A DNA stretch of 63,187 bases from Phytophthora quininea (lineage: Eukaryota > Oomycota > Peronosporomycetes > Peronosporales > Peronosporaceae): the NCBI GenBank assembly GCA_011947345.1, contig JAAVTG010000651.1, forward strand, positions 1 to 63,187. Reading direction: 5' to 3'. Below, in pieces: positions 1 to 11,799 of the stretch. The position numbers and the translations under genes are program-made. Under the pieces are notes generated by a model that saw only the letters and a program-made list of their open reading frames with translations, was not told the DNA's origin and did not search any database. Position 1 is the stretch's first letter. Each line of letters starts with the position of its first letter.

Positions 1-404
1 CCAGGTAACTTTGGGTTTGGTAGCAACAACGTCACCAGGAGAGATCTTCCCCTGTAGATAGCACTCCCAAATAGGCTGCAGTCGCTGTCCCCTCCTTCGA
101 ACAAGAAAGCGCCGTCCTGCATTATAAATCCCCCAAAGAAATCCATGAACGCATCACTGGAGACTGCTGCTAAGGCGTGGAAAAGCTCAATGGCCTCTCG
201 CATGCGCTGTAGTTTAGTGTGGTCGCCGTTGGCCGGGAATTCGACGCAATGGACCGCTTCCGACGCCGTGAAATCGTCGGCAGACCAGCAGCGGAACTGC
301 AGGTAGAACGGGGCGTCGGGGATGGAGGCGTCGCGCGGGAGGACGTGCTCGCGGAGGTCCTGGAACCACGGCGACAGGAACGCATATTTGGGATCGATCT
401 CCAT
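1..404 (-). CDS. LRR-like family protein, N-terminal part (runs off the window)
   Basis: The reading frame is open from an ATG at 404 down to the window edge, about 134 residues with no stop. It is the first in-frame ATG after a TAG. The protein has a W-F-Q-D-L-R segment near residue 13 and a conserved block V-E-F-P-A-N-G-D...L-Q-R-M-R-E-A-I-E-L-F. The same block occurs in the near-complete gene at 7067-9344 and in fragments at 13142-13693 and 21522-21812, so this is another member of that family. An initiator-like sequence lies 50-70 nt upstream. The C-terminal part is outside the window, so completeness cannot be judged. Function is unknown. Confidence 0.7.
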   Translation of the reverse strand, partial: MEIDPKYAFLSPWFQDLREHVLPRDASIPDAPFYLQFRCWSADDFTASEAVHCVEFPANGDHTKLQRMREAIELFHALAAVSSDAFMDFFGGFIMQDGAFLFEGGDSDCSLFGSAIYRGRSLLVTLLLPNPKLP

Positions 405-454
405 CCGTTCCGAGATTTTGAAATTCGTTTCCAAAATCTCGTTAAAGTACGAAA

Positions 455-474
455 CAAAGTTGAAGTGAAAAAGC
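455..474 (-). promoter_or_regulatory. Oomycete-type initiator upstream of the edge gene
   Basis: Read on the minus strand, this is GCTTTTTCACTTCAACTTTG, which fits the oomycete pattern of a pyrimidine-flanked TCAYTT followed a few bases later by an ATTT/CTTTG box. It sits about 50 nt upstream of the ATG at 404. The call rests on motif resemblance only. Confidence 0.4.
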
Positions 475-563
475 CAACAAAATGCATCAACGGAAACACA
501 GCGCTGAACTACGATAAGCTAATAGGTTGCAGCACCTTCACCTCAGATGTTACGTAGTTCCGC

Positions 564-1661
564 TCACGGCGAAGAACGAAATGCCCTCTCGAACGACGGT
601 GAGCGTTGACGCTTGCGTGGCGGAAAGTAGAACCCGCCGTTCGACTCCTGTCCTCGACGCACATTTTGCGATCGAGACGCTCGTACAGGGCGACGTTCTT
701 CCAGTCGGTCGAGCACGCTTCTTGAATGCTGAAACGGAGCGCTGCGGGCCCGCGACGGACTTCGACGAGCAGACGAAGAACTAGAGATACTCTTGATGTA
801 CTTCTCGAGCGCGTCCACCATCCACTGCTTGCGCTCAGGGGTCACCCGACACGAATAACCCTTCTTGCAGTTGTGCGTGTTGTTGGCCTTAATATCTTCG
901 CTCAGGTAGCGGCACCCGCGAAACTCGTGCGTCGTCCTTAGGCAGTAAAAACACTTTTTCGCTGTGGTGTCACCGCCTCCTTCCGCCTTCGTATTGTACT
1001 CTTTTCGCGCTCCGTCAACACGTCGATCTTTGCCCTTTTCAATGATCTTCTTGACCAGTTCGTCCAGCGGGACAAACAGTCGACCGGTACGCCACGAGTC
1101 GACTGTAGCTTTCCAAGTCTTCGGAAGTGTGAGCTCCAACTGACCAGAGATAAGCGTCGCTAAGCTGAGACCCAGTCACGAGCACGTAGTGATCCACGAC
1201 CATTTTCCATCGGGCGATAAACTCTTCGGCTGATTCTCCTTCCTTCTCGTGCAAGAACATGCTCTGCACGGCCCGATTCATTGCATACAAGTCGCCGCTT
1301 TGAAGCGACCTGCTCTTGCCGTACGCAGCACACAATGTCGCCCAGCTGTCGTAGACGTTCCTGCCCAGGATCAGCGACTGTAGGCTCGAGTGGACTGCCT
1401 TGTTCAAAACCTTTTTGCTTGAGCTCGCTCCTGCATCACCACTTGCTTACTCAGTCCTTCGGAGGTTTTGCCTGGGATTTCGTCACCCTGGTATGCCAAT
1501 GCTTGGCTGCCGTCGTAGTTCTTCAAGCGCACGTAGCCAAGCAGACCGTGGATGACCAGCTCGTTCTCGACCCAGTCCTGCCACAAATGGAAGTCGCCAC
1601 TTCCGTCGAAAACCTCGGTTTGCATCTGGGACGCAATTTCACAATGGCAGCAGGGTTTCAA
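564..1661 (-). pseudogene. Ty1/Copia gag remnant
   Basis: Three overlapping minus-strand frames read as one gag. 1404-1661 has F-D-G-S-G-D-F-H-L-W-Q-D-W, typical of the start of Copia gag. 1039-1407 is the helical UBN2-type middle (S-W-A-T-L-C-A-A-Y, then A-E-E-F-I-A-R-W). 564-1139 carries a zinc knuckle (K-K-C-F-Y-C...H...C) and a basic, serine-rich tail. The first frame break is a run of five T on the plus strand (1412-1416) where six would keep the frame. Protease, integrase and RT do not follow, so only a gag piece remains. The nearby LRR-like gene may have been its insertion neighbourhood. Confidence 0.7.
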
Positions 1662-2214
1662 ACACTAATCAAGAAACATCAGCCCGAAAACTTCTTCGAA
1701 ATCGCCGTGGCGTGCAGTTGATGGGCATCAAGGCTGTGTTGGTGACTGACTTGGAACAATCACACTGGTTCTTGGGCAGGCAAAACATGTCTGATGCGGC
1801 CGGCTCGCCCTTGCCAAGTCCACGGGGATAATTCCGCATCGTTTTCGGCGCGATGTTGTCGGCCATGACGTCTGCGTGCACTGCCTTGTTGTGGGTTTTG
1901 TTATGTAAAGTGGTCGAATTCAGTTGAGTTTTGGATTGGCACGACATGCTGCTAGCTTCAAAACAGCAGCAACTCGCCACGATCCAAGACTGCTTTTATA
2001 GTCGTCGACAGCAGACCTTGACGGTGGAGACCAGTAACGCATACACCACTTCAAAATCCACGCTGCACTTGCAGCCAGTGGCGTGCCGGCATCTTGTTTT
2101 TCCTTGTCTTCTGCGCCAAAAGGAAAATGAAGACAAAAATGGACTAGCTTCGTTGATTTTATTGTTGGTAATGCAAGGCAATAAACCACAGATAACATAC
2201 GCACCAGCACGCAG
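1662..2214. other. No recognisable gene
   Basis: This stretch lies between the gag relic and the 3' end of the ABC transporter. Short frames occur on both strands, but none has a recognisable domain. It could be Copia leader/LTR sequence belonging to the gag relic, but I see no clear LTR end or primer-binding site. Confidence 0.4.
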
Positions 2215-5200
2215 TTATCGTTTGAGATGGCTCACATATTTGAGTGTCAGGAAGATCGCCAACTGCAGCACGGCCCAAATGACAATCAGACCGACCATAA
2301 AGTCATACTTGCGGTTCGGACGGAAGTCGTAGGTGATTTCAATGTAGTGCGAGACAGTCATGCTGGTCGTCGTGTTCCCGTTCGTCACCGAGATAATGTC
2401 GTCGTTGTTTCCGAACTGCGAGCCAACCAGCGCGGCCAGCGAATAACTTGACGGCATCAAGTACTGGAACCACTTGTAGCCGACTTTCATGGCTGTCCGT
2501 GGCAGCAGATATCCGCTAAACAAGTTGAAGAGACACGACAGCGCGCCGACTGCTACGTTGGCCACTTTCTCGTTGGGCATCAGCACCGACATCCACTGCC
2601 CCACGTACGTACACGCTGACGTGTACAGGTAAAACACGAACAGGTAGAAGAAGAAGTCGTCCGCACTGGAGCTCCACCCCACCAGCCAGTACTCGATCGT
2701 CACGAAGAGAATATTCACCACGATCAGGTACGGGATCTCTGCGAACCACAGCGACAAACTGTACGGTAGCGGGCCGTAGTAGTTGGACATCCGCTCGCGG
2801 TAGAACACGGCGCGCTCGGCACAAGTCACCTCCAACACCGTCATGAGATGGATCACGCCGATAAAGTCCATGCTGTTGTAGATGAGGCCGATGTGGGAGT
2901 TGATCTTCTTGACGCTGCCCGCCGACAACTGATAGAACGTCGTGCCAAAGATGACGGCGCAGATCGGGAACAGCAGCATTCGCATGAAGTTGTACTGCGG
3001 GTTGCGCCAATACGTTAGTCGCTGCTTGTTGGTCAGATGCACGAGTTGGTTCCAAAACCCGGTGGCAATGGGGTGGTAGTTCAGCGTCGAGTGGCAGATA
3101 AAGTCATCCGACACCTCGCACAACTCCAGCGTTCGTTCGCGGTTCTTCCTGTTCAAGTCGCTCTTGGCGTATTCCACCGAGTAGTCCTTCACGTCTCGAC
3201 CAATTCCCGCGCCGATCACCTCCAGCATATACGTCGCTGGATTGTACTGCGGACGGATCTCCTCCGTCCCTGGGATTGATGCAAAGTATTCCAACATGGT
3301 CACGGAATCGACACCTAAATCCCCAAAGTACGCTGTATACCCACCCTTCTGCAGCAGAAGCAGACCGTCAAATAGCTCGAAGATCGAGATGCTCGGCTGG
3401 TGGATGGTGCACAACACTGTACGACCCGTACGTGCAATCGACTGCACGCCACGCATGACAATCAAAGCCGATCGTGCGTCCAGGCCGCTCGTCGGTTCGT
3501 CCAGGAACAAAATGCTCGGGTTCGCCACCACCTCCACGCCGATCGTCACGCGCTTCTTCTGCTCGACGGACAAACTCCCCACCATTTCATCTGCGATCGT
3601 ATTTAATTCCAGCAATTCCATCGTCTCGTGCACCAAATTCATCCGTTCGTCCTCTGTGAAATTCGGCGGCAGACGCAAGTTCGCTGAAAAGACCATGGCC
3701 TCGTAGATCGACGCAGCTTCCGAGTGGATATCCATCTGCTCGCAGTATGCGGTAATTCGACTGAAGTTCTCGGGGTTCTTGAGCTCTCCGTTCACATAGA
3801 TCTCGCCCTCGATCCGACCGCCAGTTTTACGACCAGCAATCACGTCCATCAGTGTGGTCTTTCCAGCTCCTGTGGCGCCCATGAGCGCAACCATGCGACC
3901 AGGTTCAAAGTGCGCGGTGATTTTCTGCAAAAGCTGTCGCTCTTCACCCGAAGCCAGCGTCACGTAGTAGTCCAGATCCTTGACACAGAGGTTGGAAGGT
4001 GTGAATGGGAGACCCTCACCTTTCGCGTCCGCTGGCTTTTTATCGGGTTCATTCGGTGTCTTTACTTCTACATACACAGTGTCTTCATCGGGCTCGTTGT
4101 CCGTCAAGGCCTTGGCACTCACACCCTTGTACTTCTCGTACCGGATGTAGTGCAACGCAAGACCGTTCAACGTCGTGAATACAAAGTAGTACGCCACCAG
4201 CACGATGACGCCGAACCAAATGTACTCGGTGCCTTGTTTGATGGAGAAGCTTTCCAGCTGCGTCTTGCTTTCGGCATGAGTATACCGACTGCTCGAAAAC
4301 TCCGACAGCATGTTGCTGCGCAGCGCCCACGAGATCGGAGAGAACCAATACATCCAAATCCAGTAGTCCGGGATCAAGTCCGCCAGGATGATATTGCCCG
4401 AAAACAACAGAAAAAACTGATCGAAAGGGAAGCCAACGCTTGACCGACAGTAATACTGGGCGAGAAAGCGCTTAGCATCGTCATGTAGGCGATAATGGCG
4501 TGCTGGAAGCACAGCAGCACCAGGTAGAACACGATGTACTTTTGGAACGTGCGCGTCAAGTTGCTCATGAAGTAGAACAACGTGCCGAGCACAAACGACA
4601 CTGCGACGTTGACCGGTATTTGAACGACACTCTCCGCGATCGCATACGACGTCGTCCGGAAGAAATTGCGCGGTCTTTGCTTGTAGAAAACTTTACGTAG
4701 CTGGAACGAGATGGTAATTTGTTGCCAAGCCTGGCGCTGGAACAACGCGATGCTGAAGAAGATCATGCGCAGGTAGTACGCCGAGCTCACATTGAAGTAG
4801 ATCATGCCCATGACGAGACCGATGATGAGACCTTCCAGCATCTTGCCCCACAGCAGCGGCGGGTCTCGGATCCAGACCAACTTCTGGCGGTTTAAGAGTA
4901 GTAGCGTGCTTGGGATGAAGGCCAGTCCGAACTCCGATTTCTCTTTCGAGCGAGCCAGATTGGCCACAGCTTTCGCCTTCTTGAAGTCTTCTGGATTTTC
5001 AAAGTGATGCTCGTGGAAGCCTTGGCTGATCGCTTCATGGGTCTTTTGTAGATGTTCGACTGTGTAAAGAGGTTGTTGAATTCCTCCGATGCTATGGGAA
5101 GATCTTGGACTGGAACGCTGCCGTTCGCATAGCGTTGGCCACGACCCGAAGTCACTTCAATCAGGAAATCTGCCGGGTCGACTCGTGGGGACAAGTAAAC

Positions 5201-6267
5201 CCGTGGCCTTCGAAGTAGTCCAAGATTTCCGTTCGCGGTCCATGGTACATCAAGTAGCCATCGTTAATCATCAAGATGTCATCAAACATCTCCACCACTT
5301 CAGGCGTCGGCTGCAGCAGCGCAATGACAGCCGACCCACCGAGCGTTTTGCACCAAGTCCTCAGTGATTTAATGATGTCGAAGGTGGCCGCACTGTCCAA
5401 ACCTGTAGAGATCTCGTCACAGAGGAACAAACTTTGTCCACCAACCAACACTTCTCCAATCGTCACGCGCTTGCGCTCTCCTCCACTTACGCCACGTAGC
5501 AGCTCATTTCCCACCACCGTATCTGCGCACTCTTCCAGACCAAGAATGTTGAGGAACAGCTCTGTTCGAAGAGCTGCAATGTCTCGCACTTCCTCTGGTT
5601 GGTCTTGAGGACGTCCATTCACACAGGTATCTGCGAATTTGAACGTCTCGCGCACCGTCAGCGTCGGGATATGGTTATCCGTCTGGTCCACCAGCCCCGC
5701 CAGCTTGATGAGGTCGATCTCGTCACCTCGGAGTCCCGAGTACGTGATTTCCCCTCCCAGTTCAGTCTTCGAGCTGTTTTCCAGCTTACCAGCCAAAGCT
5801 TTAAGGAGCGTCGACTTGCCTGAGCCAGGGTTGGCCAGGATCAGCGTCAGCGTCCCCGGTTTGATGATGCCCGTCATTGGGTGCAGTGCGTGCTTGGTCT
5901 TCATCGGCACCTTCTGCCAGGGTGTGAAGATCTGACGCAGATGTGACCCCACGGTGCCTTGACTGCCGGGTATTGCCGGCACTTGCACCGAGAAGGACAA
6001 GTTCTCAAAGCGCACTTCTGGGGTCGGCAGCTGGACGTTGATCTTGCGAGAGAGATGGTCGTACTTCTTGTAGAAGCGCTCCAGTCCTCCACTGAGCATG
6101 GCCTCCAGGTTGTCGGCCCGGAGCGTGCTGTAGTAGCTGGCCATAGTGTTCTGGCTGTGCGAGTACGGGTCGTGCAGACTGCGGAAGTTGAGCGAGCGGT
6201 AGACCTCGGGCACGTCTTCCTCAGCCTCAGGCTGCAGCAGCTTCATCTTGTTCTCGTCCGAGTCCAT
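2215..6267 (-). CDS. Full-size PDR-type ABC transporter (ABCG), three frame breaks
   Basis: Plasma-membrane efflux pump of the pleiotropic drug resistance type, order NBD1-TMD1-NBD2-TMD2, about 1,350 residues, the usual size. NBD1 (from the ATG at 6267) has Walker A A-N-P-G-S-G-K-S, signature V-S-G-G-E-R-K-R and Walker B F-L-C-D-E. NBD2 has G-A-T-G-A-G-K-T, the degenerate PDR signature L-S-V-E-Q-K-K-R and L-F-L-D-E-P-T-S-G-L-D. Both membrane domains are hydrophobic and the stop is at 2215. The gene falls into four frames. Each switch is explained by one missing base in a homopolymer: GGGG at 5187-5190, TTTT at 5044-5047 and AAAAAA at 4411-4416 (plus strand). Family-typical sequence resumes immediately after each. 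I infer an intact gene with consensus errors; a recent pseudogene is the alternative. Confidence 0.9.
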
Positions 6268-7066
6268 CGCGAGTCTTCTGCGTCTTTCTTGAAAACCGGA
6301 TTGGGCTGGTCGAGGGAAAAAGGAAAGTGAGAGGCGGCGTGACTATCCGTCAGCGAGCACGTTGAAGTTGGCACTCCCAGCCGACCAATCAGCGACGTGG
6401 CTGTTAGCGTTGGTGGATGCCGAGGTAAAGCCCAAGCAACTGCAATCTACCTCCTCTACCATCAAGATGTCAAGGTGCTGGAAGTGTGTGGCGGAGCAGA
6501 TAACGTTGTGGTGCGACCGCAGCAGCGACCTCGTCGACGGAGGCGTTTGGCTCGCTTCTACGAATGAGACTAAACTGCAACCTGACGTTTGGATGCACCG
6601 CTTACCATCGTGCTGAGCTGGGCCTTGATGGAAGGTGAGTCATCTCGAATTGCCAGTGAGCCGAAGTCTGGCAGCAAGCTCCACGTTATTGACATGGCAG
6701 CTCAGAATTCGCTTGGCAGGACCACCACCCACGTCTCGATCTCTACCGCCATCTCGATCGCTGTCGACCACAAGTTGTGATGTTACCAGTCTCAAGAAGC
6801 TGATGCGGATGCAACCAAGAGGCTCCTTGCGGGGCTGTATAGAGCGTGCGTGACTCCTTCGCGACGGATCGCCCACACAAGTCGTGCGTTTCATATCGAC
6901 TGGGTTTCAAGACAGCAAGGCTTCAGCCGATGGAAACATGGACACAAGTTTCCTTCACGCCACAACATGAATTCACAAGCGCTTGCTTTCTTGTACGAAA
7001 GCACGCTTATGACAGGTATACTTCCTAAGACGCAATTCACTCACACGAATCCACTTCGATACCTCG
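6268..7066. other. Intergenic, ABC transporter promoter side
   Basis: There is no convincing gene. A CTCACTTTCC-type initiator-like stretch lies on the minus strand near 6320-6345, upstream of the ABC transporter ATG. Short plus-strand frames here lack any family resemblance. Confidence 0.4.
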
Positions 7067-9344
7067 TCAGAGCCCGAAGGTCGTGATACGAACGGATCGG
7101 CGCTCGGGTGTCGCTGCCATCTCAAAGATCAGACCGAGTGCTCTCTTGCTGATCCCACCGATCCCCTTCTCCTGATCGCCGTCCAACCGCTTACCACCGG
7201 TCTTCCTCGTTACAACACTCAACAAAGCAGCCTTAGAAGGTAGAGGAAGCTTCTTCTTAACCACAGCGATGCTTGCTTTGTCGTGTGCTTCGAGAGCGCG
7301 AACATATCCCGGACTGAGGTTCACGTACTGTGGGACGACGACTTGCAACTTCTGGAGCTGTTGAAACATGCGCGAGTCGTCCAGACACTCCACCAACTCA
7401 GGCACCTCCGTACTCATCATCAGGACCAAATCCTTGATACCCCAGCCGCAAAGTGTCTCGCGGTTGCTAAATGTGACATCAAAGTAAGTCAAACGTAGCA
7501 TTTCCAGCCGCGGGCACGCATCAGCAACATCACCGAGATCTACCGAGATGCGAACGTCAGGTGTCTCGGCGATCAATAGGCCGTTGAGGTTTCTACCGAT
7601 CAAGGCGAGCATGTCTGTCAAGATCTTGCCGCTTGTTGGACGGAGGAAGAAGGTGTCAAGGCATTCGACGCTCTGGTCTCGGTTTGCGCGGATTGGTGGT
7701 CCAGAAGGAGGGTCAGGAACGAATTGGTTGTGGTTATTTTCGCCAAGACTCATCCGGCAGATGCCATAGCCTGGCACTACAATGTTCACTGCGTTCTTTG
7801 CAGTGTTTGGCTCGTACAGTGCTCGGCAGCGGATATCGTGCGACAGTTTGATACTGTAGTGATTGCCGTAAGGCAAAGCGAGCTCCACTTGTGTTCCCTT
7901 TGAACATCAACGTACCCATACTGAGCAGAATCCTGAAGAGTTGGTTGGGGATACCCACTCTTCATGACTGCAGCAACTGCAGACACGTCCTGTTTGGTCA
8001 GACGGAACTTGGACACGTCCAACTTAACGACCGAGCTGTTGGACGCGTTGCTGAACAAGGAAAAAGCCAACCACTTCCAACGTTCATGATTCACAGGCTG
8101 GATGTCGTGCTCGTCGGCCTCATCCGGTTGGAACGACACAATCTCAACCTTATGAGACTCTGTGAGGGCCGACATCATTGCAGTAAGCGTGAAGTTGGAC
8201 GTCCAGCTGTAGATTAGCTTCACAAAAGGATACGACATTTGACGCATCAGCGGCGAGCACGCCATGGCCTTGCCGGCTATCACAGTGCTAAAGAAGAAGC
8301 CCATACTGCACGCGGCGCTGTCCCACTGATCCCGGCCGACAGTTCTGTCGTCAAGTGTTAGCGTGAGGTTCGTGGCGCCGTTATGCGCCCACACGATGGC
8401 TGCTTCCATCACTTCTCGAGTTTCAAAATGCGTCTGGCGGGTAGTGATGTGAGTGAGGTTCCCCTGGGGTTGGCCACTGCGAGCCCAGGCCGTGAAGACG
8501 TCCATGCCGTAGCGAACGGCAGCCACCTGGGCAATGACTGGCACTGTGTCCTTCCATCTCTTCTTCATCTCTCTGACGAAATGCTCTTCAGTAGGTCTCG
8601 TCATCGTGTCCTTCATGGGGTGAGGACGACGGTCGTCGTACATATCTCCTGGTTGTTCCTCCCAGGAGTTAATGGGCATACTGTCTCCCCAGGCGTCATT
8701 AGGCTCTTCTCTCCAGGCCGTCAAGGGGATTCCCTGCATGGTCTTCCATTTGATAGAGTACATGAGTCCTCTCTCAAAGCTGGAGGTGTCCATGGCCTCG
8801 AGCTTCATGGCAGCAGCTCGGAAATCTTCCGAGTACTCCCACGGATCATTGGGACACCCAAACAGGACGTCCCAAGTGATGGGCGAGTGCTTGGAGGCGT
8901 AGTCTTCTCTGGAGAGTTTCCCCATCAGCTGCAGCGTCCACACTGGCTGCACTCTGACCCCATTCATGGCCGCTCGGAAGTTTTCGAAGCCTACAATAAA
9001 CTCGGACAACAGGCCTAGGAACGCGGCGCTGTCCACCGGAGCCAGCGCGTTGAAGAGCTCGATGGCTTCCCTCAAGCGTTGCAGTCTTTGAGTGTCTCTG
9101 CGACTAGCGATATCGGCAGGGAACTGTACGCAAATCTCGCAGTCTCGAAGGCGCTCGACTTGGCCCGAGACGACCATGGACCAACAGTGGACTGTGGCTT
9201 CGACGGTGGGGGCGCCACGGGCCCGGGCGCGGATGGTAGCATGCCCGAGCGGAGAGCGTCCACCCACGGACGCAGAAACTCCCAGCGCATGAGGTTCGCC
9301 TCCCTGGCAGAGCGACGACCGCGACGACCGCGTATCGGAGCCAT
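7067..9344 (-). CDS. LRR-like family protein, near full length, with frame breaks
   Basis: Best-preserved member of a family seen at least seven times in this window; roughly 760 residues if the frame is repaired. It starts at an ATG at 9344 with a basic N-terminus (R-G-R-R-G-R-R-S), then W-E-F-L-R-P-W-V-D-A-L-R, then the hallmark F-P-A-D-I-A-S-R-R-D...L-R-E-A-I-E-L-F-N-A-L. The middle and end are made of irregular leucine-rich segments (for example C-P-R-L-E-M-L-R-L-T-Y-F-D) and close with F-E-M-A-A-T-P-E-R-R-S-V. Three small indels interrupt it: a run of five G at 9208-9212 where six are needed, and two GGG runs near 7900-7920 one base too long. There is no signal peptide. I know of no function; a ligand- or protein-binding scaffold is a guess. 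Confidence 0.65.
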
Positions 9345-9347
9345 GGT

Positions 9348-9363
9348 GGATTTGAAAATGAGC
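9348..9363 (-). promoter_or_regulatory. Oomycete initiator of the LRR-like gene
   Basis: The minus strand reads GCTCATTTTCAAATCC, a close match to the oomycete initiator (GCTCATTYYNCAWTTT). It ends three bases before the ATG at 9344, implying a very short 5' leader. Confidence 0.6.
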
Positions 9364-9464
9364 GTGTGGAGCGAAAAGAATCCAAAAGTTGAAGTTGCGT
9401 ATAGTGAAACCAAGTGTAGGAATCGGGGCTTCGGACGACATTCGAAACACATGCGTGTCAAACT

Positions 9465-11358
9465 TCATATATATGTGACGTGTGAGCGGGAAAACATGTT
9501 TGAGCCTACCATCAGTTCCAGAGTCGTTGTCGCTTGTGCGACTGGTGAAGTGGTCTCTGTGCCATTGAGCGAGCTCGAAATGGCACGCCCCACTCGCCAA
9601 GAAAAAATGCTTGGGTTATTGTCGCAATAGTCGGAATACACGCGGATGAACTCCATCAAGTCAACGTTTCCAGCTCGCGCTGCGTCCGCTTCGCAGCCTG
9701 GATACAATGGCTGATTAGCGTGGAAGTACAGCCACTTGACAGCTTCCGCATGTCCACCAGACACCGCTTTTTCATCGCTCTGTGCGGCCAGTGCGTGGAG
9801 AACTTCGTCCCCAGAAACTCCATCATCTGTACGTCCCCGTTCGTCGCTGCTGCAATCATCGCGTTGTCTGGACGCCCACCCGACCGATGCTCAACGAGGT
9901 ATTTCACAACCTCAAGACGGCCGTTTGTCGCGGCCAAAGTCACGACATTCATGTTGCAGTTTCTCCAATAATTACCTTGCAGCCACTGCACCACCTCTCC
10001 GCTGCGAGCGACTTTGGTCATTGCCTTCCTGGTACAAGCTTCCTGGCGGTTCTCATGCAAGAATTTTAACACATTAAGATGTCCTTGGCCTGCCGCATTA
10101 TCCATAGCTTTGTTCGTGCAGATCGCCCCACCTTTGCGTGCAGGCACTCCACCATTTCCAAGTTACCGATCTCAGCTGTAATGTCAATGGATCCTATGAT
10201 GCCATGGTAACAAGCCACGTCAGAGCTTCGAACTGCTTCTCTTTGCAGCAACTATTGCTGATCGATTATCAAAACTCGAACGGAAGTTACCATACAACCA
10301 CTCAAGTACATGTACATGGCCATTACGTGCTGCCTCGGACGGAGCATTCCTCGAGCAGCCCTCAGTTCGATTTTCATGCAGCCATTTCAGAACCTCCAGG
10401 TGGCCGTTGGCTGCGGCAGTATCCATGGCGCGGAATGTGCAACCTTCGCTTCTATTGGCATGCAGCCACATCACCACCTCCAGATTACCATTTCCTGCTG
10501 CGACGTCCGTACACGCACGCCAGCAGCGTCCGATTTCGTTGATGTGAAGATTCTGGAGGGTCTCAAGCTGTCCACTCGAAGCAGCTTCCTTCGGTACTGG
10601 GGCCCAGGATTCCACCTCGAAAGTCTCATAGACCCATTTGAGCATTGTACGATGTCCCCTTTCAGCCAGCGTCTCGATAGAAACAACATAAAATTCCAAA
10701 GTCAGACCATGCAGGAATTGAGCCATTTCGAGATCCCCTCTCTTGATCGCTGCACGAACTGCCCGAGGGACATTTAGTGGATTGAAACGAGCATTTTCCA
10801 GCAGCCACTCCAACTGCTCCACGTGTCCTCCTTTCACCGCGAAACTGAGGTCGAACTCCATGTCGGGAATAACTTCACGACCCACCGAACTGCTTTATCC
10901 ACACCTTTCAGCGAGACCACAGCGAAAATGTTGCGAATGTTTTTCTCGAATGTCTTCCTTTCACAAGCGTAGAGCCACTGCAACACCGAGAAGTCCCCCA
11001 TTGCAATGATTGCTTTTAGAGCCTGGTTGTCTACAGCGTTCGGGTATCTGGAATACAATTCCTTCATGGCTTCTAAAGCTCTGTTTTCCACTGAGATTTT
11101 ACCAGGAACCAACTGCATGGCCAGTCGAAATTGTCGACACTTCTCGTACGAAATACTGGCACTCTGCTCCACTTGCTGTATCGCCAGCTTCAGTAGGTGT
11201 AATGTGGAATTCTTCTCCAGAACGGCAGCGAACGTGATCCTGGGGGCCACAAAAGCCTGTAGCAGCTGCACAGCATGCGTCAACGCCTCGACGCTTGGCT
11301 TCTCTCGACACACGACGCGTACCAGCGTCAGAACACCCGAGTCTTCATCACGCTGCAT
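9465..11358 (-). pseudogene. Ankyrin-repeat protein, copy 1 (frameshifted)
   Basis: Reads from an ATG at 11358. A roughly 170-residue helical N-terminal region is followed by ankyrin-like repeats of about 30 residues with the core N-G-H-L-E-V-V-K-W-L-H-E-N-R. At least four frame breaks occur. The first lacks one base relative to copy 2 (CCGACATGG versus CCGACTATGG, near 10860). Others are near 10240, 10130 (a short A run) and 9768-9772 (five T where six are needed). Its first ~770 bp are almost identical to copy 2 at 19434 in inverted orientation; the rest has diverged. Family role unknown; ankyrin repeats normally bind proteins. Decayed paralogue or gene with consensus errors both fit. Confidence 0.75.
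9470..9486 (+). repeat. 17-bp direct repeat, left copy
   Basis: TATATGTGACGTGTGAG, identical to 11391-11407. It lies at the 3' end of ankyrin copy 1; the terminal codons of that frame run through it. Together the two repeats bracket the whole ankyrin unit. Confidence 0.8.
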
Positions 11359-11390
11359 CTTGGAAGATAATCACTGTGCTAAGCAAAAAT

Positions 11391-11407
11391 TATATGTGAC
11401 GTGTGAG
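11391..11407 (+). repeat. 17-bp direct repeat, right copy
   Basis: Identical to 9470-9486 and 33 bp upstream of the ankyrin copy 1 ATG. The extended core TGTGACGTGTGAGAAT is also found, in reverse complement, in the Copia leader repeats near 46110-46135. Confidence 0.8.
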
Positions 11408-11449
11408 AATTGATCAAGTACCAGGGCACGTGAGCATTGCACCTTCATC

Positions 11450-11690
11450 TTGAGCCCTCTAAGGGAACTCCGGTTTGACTGCGTCCCGCACGTGCCCAAG
11501 CAACAAGCCCAGAAGCTCACTGTTTTCGACGGACAGTTCCTTCCCATGGTGAAGGAGGAATTGCCGACGGAGTCCAAGATCGCAGTTCACAACACCGTCA
11601 AGATGGCGGGTATGGACGACAAGTTGGGGACATTGATCTTCTCGTTTGCGTCGACGCCTGCACAGAGATTCATCGAAGGTCATCGGGCGC
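11450..11690 (+). pseudogene. LRR-like family, C-terminal fragment (plus strand)
   Basis: The frame contains L-R-E-L-R-F-D-C-V-P, then F-L-P-M-V-K-E-E-L-P, and ends L-I-F-S-F-A-S-T-P-A-Q-R-F. This aligns segment by segment with the end of the gene at 7067 (L-Q-K-L-Q-V-V-V-P...V-V-K-K-K-L-P...L-I-F-E-M-A-A-T-P-E-R-R-S-V). No N-terminal part is attached. It is a truncated relic in inverted orientation to the intact gene. Confidence 0.55.
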
Positions 11691-11799
11691 AAGTGGTTGA
11701 CTCAAACCGGCCCAAACACCATCGTAACAACAGCGTAAGACTGAAGGAGTGTTGCATTTGGAGAACGTTTTGCCGCTTGTGATCGCACAGATGATCTCC

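Noticed and set aside
3724..4443. Long plus-strand frame opposite the ABC transporter
   Set aside because: It is the complement of conserved ABC codons, with no family resemblance of its own.
8383..9018. Plus-strand frame opposite the LRR-like gene
   Set aside because: Antisense to conserved family sequence; no start context or domain.
9345..9600. N-terminal extension of the LRR-like gene frame beyond the ATG at 9344
   Set aside because: The extension is in a different frame from the family N-terminus, lacks family similarity and crosses the initiator.
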